This document shows positions 45,812 through 55,600 of a stretch of DNA of 64,000 bases, in pieces. The position numbers and the translations under genes are program-made. Within the stretch, counting starts at the first letter, position 1. Each line of letters begins with the position of its first letter. Source of the stretch: QVMG01 sp032073245 (lineage in GTDB: Bacteria; Bacteroidota; Bacteroidia; Bacteroidales; Tannerellaceae); assembly GCA_032073245.1 (NCBI GenBank), contig DAMANX010000003.1, positions 158,484-222,483 of the forward strand, written 5' to 3'. The notes under the pieces were generated by a model that was not told where the DNA came from, made no database searches, and worked only from the letters and a program-made list of their open reading frames with translations.

Positions 45812-46048
45812 TTAATCCCAACATAGTTCCCGACATGTAGGAAGTGTCGTAGGAGTTATTGTCGGATTTCCACCAGGATCACATCCGTAAGTACCACCGC
45901 CACAATCATAACAAGTATAAAAATCTAGACTTGGCATTGTTGTAGGTTTAGGTTCTGTATTTCCCCCACCCCTAATAACATTCTGTTCAGAAGCATTTAG
46001 TTCCATAATTACTTCTTTGTTTAATTTTAGTTTTTTAAAATTTCCCAT
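45812..46048 (-). CDS. Class I lanthipeptide precursor peptide
   Basis: The 78-aa peptide begins MGNFKKLKLNKEVIMELN, the leader type known from Bacteroidetes natural-product precursors (KKLKLNKExI), and has the cleavage motif IRGGG at residues 25-29. The core (from 29 or 30) has five Cys: C46, C49, C56, C72, C76. Potential dehydration sites are T31, T36, T37, S40, T45, T53, T63, T65, T67, T68 and T71, nearly all Thr. A similar motif, PTTMPS and PTTLPT, occurs at 35-40 and 66-71. The peptide is predicted to be dehydrated by the split LanB and cyclised by LanC to methyllanthionine rings. The high number of Thr and Ser also leaves sites for O-glycosylation. Confidence 0.9.
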   Translation of the reverse strand: MGNFKKLKLNKEVIMELNASEQNVIRGGGNTEPKPTTMPSLDFYTCYDCGGGTYGCDPGGNPTITPTTLPTCRELCWD

Positions 46049-46133
46049 AAGATTACATTTTATTAGTTCCTACTCTTAAGATTTTCAGATTCCTCTATAT
46101 AAACAATTTTTTTAAGATAGCCCCATAAGAGTT

Positions 46134-47312
46134 TTATGATAAAAGAAATAACTCATCCCACTTTTGCTCATCTGAACTCAGATATGAGATCAGTACCATG
46201 CCAATTCCAGCAATTCCAGTTAATAATGAATAATCCGGATTAGTATCCATCTCTTTATTATATGTTTTATATCCGGCTAAACCATCCTTAAAGTGTGCTA
46301 AATCCAAAGTCCTTTTTATCCAGTGCTCCCCTGCTTCTTTATATATTTTATCTCCGGTCTCCAGATATATTCGATAAAAAAACATAGCAACTCCACTGCT
46401 GCCATGGCAAATACCGGCATCCATAACCATATTATCCTTTGGAGAAAGCCGTTTGGTAGAATAGGTAAAAACTTCCAGACCTTTTTTTATCCATGAGTTA
46501 TTTTCCATTATTTTTCCAGCATACCATATTGCATAAGCTACACCCAGATCCCCATAACACCAAGCTAAACGACCTCTTATTATTTTTTCTTTTGATTGAC
46601 TAGGGAAATAAGACCCATAAATCTCAATATCAATTTCCTGAGATAATAGATAATTTACTGCACCTGTAAGTAATTCAGATAGACTAGGATGAGAGAATCC
46701 ATTCATACTAACACGGCATAAAAAAAGGACGATACTGGATATGCCATGTGATAAAGCAATATTATATCCTATCTCTCCTGATACACCTAGACTAGATTTC
46801 CAACAAAATGTTTCATGAATTTTATCCTTTTCGGCAGTCTCATATAAATAATCAATCAAATTACTTATTTCTTCCGGATGGGTTTTTCTTTTTAGAAAAT
46901 AGAGGCCAGCACCTAGTGCACCATGCATAAAGTCAAAATATTGTTTTTGAATATCTAAATCTGTATTTTTAAGTATAAAATTATCAAAAACATCTCCTAT
47001 ATCTTCCATATATATATCTACGAAATCATTATTACGCAGAAATTCAAAGAGATACAAAATGCCGGATAAACCGCTACAAAAGGTATGTATTTCTTTTTTG
47101 CTTCCTAATTGATCCAACAATTGATCTGTATATTTATCAGTTATTTTTAGAAATTTGAGGTCTTGAGAATATTGTGAATAGTAATAGAGGAATAATAAAA
47201 TACCAAATTCTCCATTATAAACACCATTGATATTAGAAATGGATTTGTTATTAATACCATTATATATACACTCAGCTATCTGTTTTAGTTTTAGATAGAT
47301 CTTCCTATTCAT
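46134..47312 (-). CDS. Lanthionine synthetase C-like cyclase (LanC)
   Basis: The 392-aa enzyme adds cysteine thiols onto dehydrated residues to make lanthionine rings. The zinc ligands are intact: C252 in WCYGDLGV, and C302 and H303 in GICHGSSGVAMF. H189 (SHGISS) fits the catalytic histidine of NisC, and R248 sits four residues before C252, as in NisC. Other repeats such as FMHGALGAGLYFL and SLLTGIAGIGMVLIS form the alpha/alpha barrel. It is the first gene of the minus-strand operon, followed after 85 bp by the precursor. Its C-terminal half is similar to the LanC-like half of the divergent fusion gene at 47688-49784, which lacks these residues. Confidence 0.93.
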   Translation of the reverse strand: MNRKIYLKLKQIAECIYNGINNKSISNINGVYNGEFGILLFLYYYSQYSQDLKFLKITDKYTDQLLDQLGSKKEIHTFCSGLSGILYLFEFLRNNDFVDIYMEDIGDVFDNFILKNTDLDIQKQYFDFMHGALGAGLYFLKRKTHPEEISNLIDYLYETAEKDKIHETFCWKSSLGVSGEIGYNIALSHGISSIVLFLCRVSMNGFSHPSLSELLTGAVNYLLSQEIDIEIYGSYFPSQSKEKIIRGRLAWCYGDLGVAYAIWYAGKIMENNSWIKKGLEVFTYSTKRLSPKDNMVMDAGICHGSSGVAMFFYRIYLETGDKIYKEAGEHWIKRTLDLAHFKDGLAGYKTYNKEMDTNPDYSLLTGIAGIGMVLISYLSSDEQKWDELFLLS

Positions 47313-47687
47313 GAATTACTTTAATTTTCACCAAATATATAAAAAACAATAAAATAAATATCATATATATATGTTAATAAACATAGATACAGACATCTTT
47401 TCATGAATTTATTTAATGATTATATTTTTTCTTAAACAAGTTAGAGAATTTATTAATATGTCACTGAGTGCCTATCTTGGTTTTATATGAAATGTTGTTC
47501 ATTATTTCTATAAGGTACTCTTTGTTTTAATTTTTTTTTTGTGATACGATAGATGAGGAATTAGTCATTTTCAATTGTATCTTTGCTAAGTACTTTGTAC
47601 ATAAGATTTTTTTTATTTGCTATTTTACGATTACAAATCTTAATATTTCCTGATTTTCTACTTACTAAAAGTAAAGATAAAATAAAC
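47313..47687. promoter_or_regulatory. Divergent promoter region between lanC and the GT-LanC fusion gene
   Basis: The 375-bp AT-rich gap contains no plausible gene. TATATTTG on the minus strand (47339-47332) fits the -7 consensus for lanC, 20 bp before its ATG. TATCTTTG on the plus strand (47578-47585) fits it for the fusion gene and implies a leader of about 95 nt. The plus-strand TTG codon at 47583 lies inside that box, so it is not the start. Confidence 0.45.
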
Positions 47688-49784
47688 ATGACACTAAGCT
47701 CAAATCTGGATGATAATATAAAACTAACAGTGATTATGCCTTTCCTCAATGAAGACAGAGAAGTTGAAAATACTATACAAAGTATTCGTAAAACAGCAGG
47801 TTTAAATGTGAATATTTTATTAATTAATGACAATTCCTCAGATGACTTTGATTATGAATGCATTGCTTTGAAATATGGAGCTCAATATATTAAAAATAAT
47901 ATTCGTCAAGGTGTAGCTAAGTCAAGGGATTTAGGTGTGAACTATATAAATACTCCTTACTTTATTTTGTTGGATTCTCACATGCGATTTTATCAAAATG
48001 ATTGGTGGTCTATTGCTATAAAATGTCTAGAAGAAGATGACCGAGCTGTTTATTGTCTTAAGTGTTTAGCTTTAAATAAAGATGGAGAGATTTTGGATAA
48101 AAAGATCGGATTTGGAGCCTATTTTAAGTTTTTTGGAGATGATTTTTACTCTGTTTTGGAACCCGCTTGGGTAAATGCTGTTAATCAAAATGATAGTAAT
48201 TTGGAAATCCCCTGTGTGCTAGGAGCTTCATATATAATGTCAAAACAATATTGGAAATATTTAAAAGGACTATCGATGTTAAGATTTTACGGTGGGGATG
48301 AAGCCTATTTGAGTTTGAAAGTATGGCTTGAAGGAGGAACTTGTCAACTGATACCCTATGTGAATGCTGGGCATATATTCAGAATGGAGCCTCCGTTTAA
48401 AATTGTAAATGTGGATTCTATTTATAATAAATTACTAATTTCAGAAACCCTTTTACCTGAGGATTATAGACAGTATGTACATTTGAGTATGAAGAATACT
48501 AATTATTCAGCATATTATCTCGCGCTATCTCTATTAAATAAGATGAAGGATGATATCCATGACCTTCGAAATTACTATCAATCCATATTTACGAAAGACT
48601 TTTCTTTTATAAAAACTTTTAATAAAAACTTTCATATGGACAATCTCCACATTGCAATTAGTAGTAAAGAAGGTTATAATCCAATTGATATAAAATTAAA
48701 AGAAATAGCACAATCTCTTATAAGCCAAATAACAGGAACATCTGGATTAATGGTGGGAGGAATTGGGGAGATCATATTTCTTTTTGAATATGCGAAAATT
48801 ATAGATAATAATGAAATAGAAGAGCAAGCAAAGAAGCAATTATATGAAATTCTAAATAAAAATGAGGTTAATAATTGTAATCTTTTAAAAGGGGCAGCTG
48901 GATTGGGTATAGGATTAGCATATTTAGCTGAGAGAGGATTTATAGATATAGATGTTTCAGAATTATTTGAGGATATTGACTCTGATATTTATGATGATAT
49001 GTTAGAGCAACTAGAAAATCGGAACTATGACTATTTAACAGGTGCTGTAGGAATAGGTTTTTATTTTTTGTATCGTAATAAATCTCAATTTTTACCTTAT
49101 CTGGAATATTTAATAACAAAGATTGATCTATTTTTTTCAGATCTCGCTTTTGGCGCTGATTCTTCACCGAATCTATTCTGCGAAGTATTAAGTTCAATTC
49201 GTTTTTTGCTAAAAGTATATAGACAAAATATATTTGTAAAAAGAGTATATACAATCATTAAATCTCAATCTGAGTTTCTTCTAACTCAAATCCAGAATAT
49301 TGATAAATATGGCTCTTCTTTTCCTGAGACTACTAATCAAAATAACAAAAGTGGATTGACATGGAAGTCAGGAGATCTTATCATAGGTTCTACATTATTA
49401 GACATTTCAAGAATATTGCAGGATAATGATTTATATGATAAGAGCTTAAATATACTTTACTCAACTATCCAAAGGAAAGATTCTGTACTGGAAAAAGTGT
49501 ATGATGCAAGTCTATATCAAGGATCGGCAGGGACTGCTTATTTGTACCATAAATTATATCAGAAAACAAAAAACCACTTGTTTAAAGATGCAAGTAAGTA
49601 TTGGATAGATGAAACTTTCTATAAAGCTGTTGCTAAATCAAGTTATGCAGGTTATTTTGCATACAATTTTAATACTAAACAAGAAAATACAAGTCTTTTA
49701 TATGGAATAGCAGGAGTGGGTTTAAGTTTATTATCTATCTCAAAAGATTTGAACTTACTTGATAAATTAATGCTATCAGATTAG
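47688..49784 (+). CDS. Polypeptide-GalNAc-transferase-like glycosyltransferase fused to a degenerate LanC domain
   Basis: The protein is about 698 aa. Residues 12-240 form a GT-A domain: TVIMPFLNEDREVENTIQSI, NILLINDNSSDDFDYE, then FILLDSHMRF (DSH at 96-98), FYGGDEAYLSLKVWLEGGTC (202-218) and NAGHIFRME (GHIFR 228-232). The DxH, the GG(E/D)-x-S-x-(R/K)-x-W-x-x-GG pattern and GHxFR are hallmarks of GT27 polypeptide GalNAc-transferases. Residues about 335-698 are LanC-like (repeats such as LLKGAAGLGIGLAYLAE, YDYLTGAVGIGFYFLY, SLLYGIAGVGLSLLS). The zinc ligands are lost: WCYG is WKSG (K560) and CHG is YQGS (Y610, Q611). The region matching the catalytic His lacks one. The ATG at 47688 is chosen because the frame upstream begins at a TTG inside the promoter. 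Confidence 0.85.
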   Translation: MTLSSNLDDNIKLTVIMPFLNEDREVENTIQSIRKTAGLNVNILLINDNSSDDFDYECIALKYGAQYIKNNIRQGVAKSRDLGVNYINTPYFILLDSHMRFYQNDWWSIAIKCLEEDDRAVYCLKCLALNKDGEILDKKIGFGAYFKFFGDDFYSVLEPAWVNAVNQNDSNLEIPCVLGASYIMSKQYWKYLKGLSMLRFYGGDEAYLSLKVWLEGGTCQLIPYVNAGHIFRMEPPFKIVNVDSIYNKLLISETLLPEDYRQYVHLSMKNTNYSAYYLALSLLNKMKDDIHDLRNYYQSIFTKDFSFIKTFNKNFHMDNLHIAISSKEGYNPIDIKLKEIAQSLISQITGTSGLMVGGIGEIIFLFEYAKIIDNNEIEEQAKKQLYEILNKNEVNNCNLLKGAAGLGIGLAYLAERGFIDIDVSELFEDIDSDIYDDMLEQLENRNYDYLTGAVGIGFYFLYRNKSQFLPYLEYLITKIDLFFSDLAFGADSSPNLFCEVLSSIRFLLKVYRQNIFVKRVYTIIKSQSEFLLTQIQNIDKYGSSFPETTNQNNKSGLTWKSGDLIIGSTLLDISRILQDNDLYDKSLNILYSTIQRKDSVLEKVYDASLYQGSAGTAYLYHKLYQKTKNHLFKDASKYWIDETFYKAVAKSSYAGYFAYNFNTKQENTSLLYGIAGVGLSLLSISKDLNLLDKLMLSD

Positions 49785-50605
49785 GAATTTATATAATCAT
49801 AGTGAATATTGCCTAGTATATGAGTAAGACTTTCAAAGCTGATTATTTTTTTATTGGCAGCTTCAACCACTTGAGTTAATAATCCGCTATACTCTTTATT
49901 ATTTTTAGATATTGATTCTATAATGTATTGAATATATTCAAATTTTATTTCTGATGTGTTTTTCATCATCTCATTATAGTTCTTCATCGTAATTTGATTT
50001 TCATGATGTCGGTATAGATGGATTATTTCAGGAATTCCCGCAAAAAGAAATCCATTTTGCATAAAATCTATCCATAATTTATAGTCTTCAGCATATAAAT
50101 AATTTTGATATTTAATTTCAGGAGTAAAGCATTTTCTCCTGATCATTGTTGCTGGATGTATAAGAGAATTTTCATAAATTAACTTATTAGAGATCTCTTT
50201 ATGAGTTTGGGGAACTTTAATTATATTATTGGTTGATCCGAAGCACTGCGCCCAACCTGAACAGATAGATATTTCTGGTCGTTTTTCCATAAATTCAACT
50301 TGAATTTGAAGCCTGTCGATGGTCATAATATCATCTGAATCCATTCGAGCAATATATTTGCCTTTGCATGCCTCAATTCCTGTATTAAGAGTATTTATGT
50401 AATTATGTTCACAGAAAATCAATCTAATACGGTCGTCTGCATAAGTTTTTATAATATCGACAGTACCATCTGTTGAATGATCATCAACTATTATAAATTC
50501 AAAATCTCTAAATATTTGACCTAAAACGCTTTCAATAGCTTCTTTAATATAATCTTGTGAATTATATACTGGCATAACAACACTTACAGTAATATCCTTC
50601 TTCAT
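49781..50605 (-). CDS. Family 2 glycosyltransferase at the edge of the lanthipeptide cluster
   Basis: The 274-aa GT-A enzyme starts ITVSVVMPVYNSQDYIKEAI, with nucleotide-binding IIVDDHSTDGTVDII and the metal-binding ARMDSDDIMTIDRLQIQ (DSD). YAEDYKLWIDF provides the catalytic ED motif, and the rest is a short helical tail. It is typical of glycan-building GT2 enzymes of the EpsE/WaaE kind. Its stop overlaps the end of the convergent fusion gene by 4 bp. It may extend the glycan started on the lanthipeptide or be unrelated. It belongs to the same AT-rich block, in opposite orientation to the fusion gene. Confidence 0.85.
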   Translation of the reverse strand: MKKDITVSVVMPVYNSQDYIKEAIESVLGQIFRDFEFIIVDDHSTDGTVDIIKTYADDRIRLIFCEHNYINTLNTGIEACKGKYIARMDSDDIMTIDRLQIQVEFMEKRPEISICSGWAQCFGSTNNIIKVPQTHKEISNKLIYENSLIHPATMIRRKCFTPEIKYQNYLYAEDYKLWIDFMQNGFLFAGIPEIIHLYRHHENQITMKNYNEMMKNTSEIKFEYIQYIIESISKNNKEYSGLLTQVVEAANKKIISFESLTHILGNIHYDYINS

Positions 50606-50965
50606 TAACTGAAAATTTTCCGTTTTTTACGAATGTAAGAAAATATAAATAATTTATTACTACTGATCTACATAAAATTTAACGAGTAAAAGAAAAAGAG
50701 CTATTTCCATTAGACGAGATCCCAAGGAAACGAAAATAAAAAGGTGGTTTAAAGGTACATATGTTAGTAGATGCTGTTTAAAATAAAGGGAAATTCCTCA
50801 AAGCGACGGAAACAAAAGTAAATAAATATAAGATTTTTTTGAATAAGATTTAAACAGGGTCTAAGTTTATGAAATAAAAGATATACTTATAAAGTAAAGA
50901 GGTTGTCCAGTTGGACAACCTCTTTTTTTGAGTTGAATTCCAAAGTATTTAAGAACTAATATTTT
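50606..50965. other. Gene-free gap between the GT2 gene and the second susD
   Basis: These 360 bp contain stop codons in all frames and no precursor-like KLxLNK peptide. The only structure is the strong hairpin at 50896-50929. The GT2 promoter is presumably in the left part, but no clear TAnnTTTG box is evident. Confidence 0.7.
50896..50929. terminator. Strong terminator hairpin, 13-bp stem
   Basis: AAAGAGGTTGTCC (50896-50908) pairs perfectly with GGACAACCTCTTT (50913-50925) across the loop AGTT. Four further T follow on the plus strand. It lies 37 bp past the minus-strand susD stop, so it most likely ends the susCD operon, with possible bidirectional action. Confidence 0.8.
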
Positions 50966-52591
50966 TTAATATCCTTCGTTTTGCTTTAGACTCGGATTAT
51001 TATCAATCGCTCCTTGTGGTATTGGTAGGTAACGATTATGTGATCTGTATACCCGGTCTTCGATTTTCTTATCTGTAGCCGCAGCATTTGGATCGATCAC
51101 TGCTCGTTTAGTTGGTTCTGTCTGACTGTAATTGATTGTACCAACAACACGCTCCAATACACCGTTGAGAACAGTTTCGGCAACTACCTTGCCACCCGCA
51201 TCTTTCCAGCGCAAGATATCTGGACGACGGCTACCTTCACCTGCAAATTCTACACCCCGTTCGCGACGAATCAGTTCACGTAGTTTCTCTTGGGTAGCAT
51301 ATTTCGAACGATCTACTTTCGGCATGCCTGCACGTTCGCGTATCGCATCCAGTTTATCATACACATCAGCAGTAGGGCCGGTTAACTCATTGACTGTTTC
51401 TGCATAGGTAAGTAATACCTCAGCGTAACGAATCACGATTGGGCAAGCGTTTGTGCCCCATATACCATTCGCATACTGATCCATCGGATCAAGGTACTTC
51501 CGCCAGGTTAATCCCGTTTTAGAAGCATTGTCAGCTGAGGTTGGGAAGTTGGTATTTGTATTCCCATCGATTGTTTTATCCAATGTATTGATAACTCCGC
51601 CTTTCCAATCCATACCTGGATACATAACAGTCATTTCCATACGTGGATCCCGGTTGGTAAAAGGATACTTCGGATCGTATGAAGAAGACTCTTCTTTAGT
51701 CAACCCATCTGCCATTTCATACGTATCGATTAGGTTTTGAGTAGGAACGATAGATGACCAACCACCGTCGGCGTTGTTATACATTTGTCCGATTGTACCA
51801 AGTGCTTTAGTGGAATTGATATATTGAACTGCCAGTATAATCTCTTTCGAATTTTGTCCAGACACTTTAAACAGATTACTATAATCTTCTTCCAGTTCAT
51901 ATTGTCCGAGTTGCATGATTGCTTCCGCCATTTCTTTTGCTTTTGCATAATCATTATAGTAAAGGGCACTACGCATGCGGATAGCCATGGCGCCTCCCTT
52001 TGCAATACGTCCCCGTGCAGCAGGAACGGCATTCAGTTCACCGATAGCCTTATCCAGTTCCTCATTTACAAACTTCAATACTTCCTCTTCTGTATTACGA
52101 GGTACACGTGCCTCTTCGGCCGAGTTGTAATTGTCGATGATTGGTACTCCACCGTACATCCAGTTCATAACGAAATAACGGTATGCACGGATTGTACGTA
52201 CTTGACCCATCAAGTCGCTTTTTACCTGTGCATTTGCGAACGGGATCTTATCTATATTCTCAAAGAACAGATTACAACGACGGATCATAGTGAAACTATA
52301 GAAGTTGGCTACATTACCTGAAGGAGTCATGGCGCCGTTTCCAATATTCTTATAGTTTTCCCATTCAAAGTTGTTGTAGCCAAAATCGGAACCACAGTCT
52401 AGATAGAGAATAGTTCCACCGGTTTCCCAGCCGTCGTAACAGCCAATGGCGAATTTTTGAGCATCATCTTCTGTTTTCCATGTAGTTGAGGGAGAGAGCG
52501 AATCTTTTGGGAAAGTTTCCAGAAAATCAGAGCAGGAGGCGGTCATAAATACTCCAACCAGTAGGCATATATATAATTTTATTCTTTTCAT
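50966..52591 (-). CDS. RagB/SusD family nutrient-uptake outer-membrane lipoprotein
   Basis: The 541-aa lipoprotein has the lipobox LLVGVFMTASCSDFLET (Cys about 20). The order SusD-like_3 N-terminal region (ETFPKDSLSPSTTWKTEDDA), QVRTIRAYRYFVMNWMYGGV, RNTEEEVLKFVNEELDKAIG and late IRRERGVEFAGEGSRRPDIL RWK is classical for SusD. The C-terminal PIPQGAIDNNPSLKQNEGY is the usual ending of Bacteroidetes SusD proteins. It works with the STN-containing SusC encoded 19 bp upstream, controlled by the sigma/FecR pair further upstream. No degradative enzyme lies in the operon within the window. Confidence 0.97.
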   Translation of the reverse strand: MKRIKLYICLLVGVFMTASCSDFLETFPKDSLSPSTTWKTEDDAQKFAIGCYDGWETGGTILYLDCGSDFGYNNFEWENYKNIGNGAMTPSGNVANFYSFTMIRRCNLFFENIDKIPFANAQVKSDLMGQVRTIRAYRYFVMNWMYGGVPIIDNYNSAEEARVPRNTEEEVLKFVNEELDKAIGELNAVPAARGRIAKGGAMAIRMRSALYYNDYAKAKEMAEAIMQLGQYELEEDYSNLFKVSGQNSKEIILAVQYINSTKALGTIGQMYNNADGGWSSIVPTQNLIDTYEMADGLTKEESSSYDPKYPFTNRDPRMEMTVMYPGMDWKGGVINTLDKTIDGNTNTNFPTSADNASKTGLTWRKYLDPMDQYANGIWGTNACPIVIRYAEVLLTYAETVNELTGPTADVYDKLDAIRERAGMPKVDRSKYATQEKLRELIRRERGVEFAGEGSRRPDILRWKDAGGKVVAETVLNGVLERVVGTINYSQTEPTKRAVIDPNAAATDKKIEDRVYRSHNRYLPIPQGAIDNNPSLKQNEGY

Positions 52592-52610
52592 GATTTAATT
52601 GTTTTAGATA

Positions 52611-55600
52611 TTAGAATGTAACATTAATACCGAACGCATGTGTCTTCAACAACGGATAAGAAGACAAACGGCCACTGGTGGCTTCAGGATCGACATTTAT
52701 ATCCATTTTGTCGAAGGTCAGAAGATTTTCTGCTGAGTAATAAATACGAACATTTTCTACTCCGAAAGTGGAGAGGAAGTTTTTCGGGATAGTATAACCC
52801 AGTTGCAGATTCTTCATACGTAGATAGCTCACATTGTGCATCCAGAAATCGGATTTTACAGAACGGTAAGAACTCGGAGAGTTGGTCGCATAGAAAACGC
52901 GTGGCATTTTTGCATTATGGTTGGTTTCTGTCCAGGCATCTCTCCATATTGTAGCTGGATGAGCAGCATCTCCGGAGAAGTTTCCTTCTACCTCATGCTG
53001 GTCAAACAAACGATTGACTCCGGTAGCACCATTGAATGTCATCAATAAATCGAAGTTTTTCCAACCACCACTCAGGTTAAATCCAAAAGTAAGTTTTGGA
53101 TTCGTACTACCTGCATAGTAACGGTCGTCAGCGGTCAATTTGCCGTCTCCATCCGTGTCGACGTAGCGGATATCACCGGCCTTAAATTTCTTACCAAATG
53201 GATTACCATATTTTGCGGTGAAGTCATCAGCTTCCTGTTGTGAGTTGAAGAAACCGTCTGATTTATAGAGGTAGTATGAATTCATTGGTTCGCCTACCTT
53301 ATTACGATATTCATCAGCATCATTGATTTTCAGGTATTTTTCCGGATCTCCTTCGCCCAGATCAAGAATTTCATTCTTATTGTATGCCAGGTTTCCGCCA
53401 AAGCCAAAGTCTACTTCGCCAAAGCGGGTACGATAGTCAACTGTTAATTCTATACCCGTGTTACGTACTGAACCGATATTGTCCTTATATGCATCCAGTG
53501 CAAATTCACGCGGAACGGTCACATCCTGGATGATACCCGTTGTCTTGCGATTATAGTAATCCACAGTAACATTCAGGTTATTGAATAAAGTAAAATCGAG
53601 TCCGACACCCCAAGTTGTTGCTTTTTCCCAGGTGATGGTTTCCAAACGATATTTCTTCTGATAGTATCCAGTATTTAAGGCACCGCCAAATGGGTAAGTA
53701 GCGCCCAGGTTATATACATTTAACGCCGGATAGTAGTCATTATCTGTACCTGTTAAAGCATCCTGATTACCTAACTGTCCCCATGATGCACGGATTTTCA
53801 TATTTGAAAGCCAACTATCTCTGATACCATGCATAAATTCTTCTTCAGTCATACGCCATGCACCTGAGAATGAAGGGAAGTAACCCCAACGATGTCCATC
53901 AGCAAAGCGGGAAGAAGCATCTGAACGGATGTTTGCTTCAAATAGGTATTTACCAGCGTAATCATAGTTGATACGTCCGAACCAGGAGAGCATAGCCAGC
54001 TCTGCGGTATATCCTTCGTTCTTTTGTGTAGAAGCATCCCCTGCATTGATATCCGAAACTTCATTGTTAGGGAACTTGCTTCGTTCGGCTTTCTGGTATT
54101 TATAGTTATATTTTTCTGTATGCCAACCCGCTAATCCTTTCACATTGTGCAGGCCGAAAGATTTATCGTAGTTCAATAATACATCATAATTGGTACGATC
54201 CCATTTGTAGAAACGTTCATCTAATTTATTAGGTTCTGTCTCTTTGTTCTCGTTATATTTGATATATTTCTGGAAATATGTATAGTTCTGTAGATTGCTT
54301 ACATAAGCGCCTTGAAGTGTCAGAACAAGTCCATCAAAGATTGTATAGTCAAGAGCAGCGATTCCCGAGAAGTTCTGATTGTCACGGTTTACCGTCATAC
54401 CTGAATCCAGCCAGGCTATCGGGTTACCGTCACCGATTGTTCCATAAGTTCCGTCATCATGACGTGCTACGATCCAGGGAGCTATCAAATTCAACTGGCG
54501 GAGAATCTGATCCGAACTACCTCCTGCATAGGCCGAACTGGGATCAGCATAATCATTTTTGATGTAAGAAAGGTTTAGACGAACTTTCAGTTTTTCATGT
54601 AGTTTCATATCCAGGTTAGTACGTGCGTTGAACTGTTCACGTTTAGCATTCGGAAGAACACCTTTCTGATTCAGATAACCTAATGATGCCATATAGTTCA
54701 CATTCTCTGTTCCGCCATTAATATTGACATTATGACGGTGCTGAATGCCTGTTTGGAAAGCTAGATCGTACCAGTCTGTATTTGGATAAAGAGGATCGTT
54801 TCCTGCTTTGAATTTTTGTAATTCATCGTCTGTAAAGCGTTTTGCCATTCCTTCGGCTTCCAATGCCTGATTCAACAATGTGCCGTATTCATACGAATCC
54901 ATACGGTCAATCAGGTTTGTCATATTCTGGAAGCTGACATAACCACTATATGATACGCGTGTTTTACCCGTATTTCCCCGTTTAGTAGTGATCAAAATAA
55001 CCCCGTTGGCAGCTTTCGATCCGTAAATAGCAGCAGAAGCCGCGTCTTTTAATACGGAGATACTTTCGATATCATTAGGGTCTACGGCACTCAACGTACC
55101 AGTTTCCACTCCATCTACAAGGATGTATGGGCCGGCAGAGTTCAGTGTTCCTACACCACGTACACGGATACTACCTGCATCCTGACCTGGGGCGCCATTC
55201 GTTCCTGTCACCGTCACCCCTGGCATTAATCCCTGTAAACCGCTGGAGATATTCTGGATCGGACGGTTCTGCAATACCTTGCTATCCACAGAAGCAACGG
55301 AACCGGTTAGATTTGCTTTTTTCTGTATACCGAAACCTACAACAACCACCTGTTCAAGTCCAATTGAGCTTTCTTGCAGAACGATGTTAAAAGGTCCCGA
55401 ACCGGATACAGAAACCTGGCGACTCGTATATCCTACATAGGATATTTCCAATTGAGTACCTATTGGTACGTTTGGTAGTTCAAAATTACCATCAAAATCA
55501 GTTACTGTTCCTATAGTAGTTCCTTTTATCACCACGGAAGCTCCTATAATGGTTTCTCCGGATGAATCTTTAACTACTCCTTTCACAGTCACATTCTCTT

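Noticed and set aside
47583..47687. Upstream extension of the GT-LanC gene starting at TTG 47583 (MLSTLYIRFFLFAILRLQ...)
   Set aside because: It looks like a membrane segment, but the start is TTG and lies in a TAnnTTTG promoter-like box. The first ATG at 47688 directly precedes the glycosyltransferase fold.
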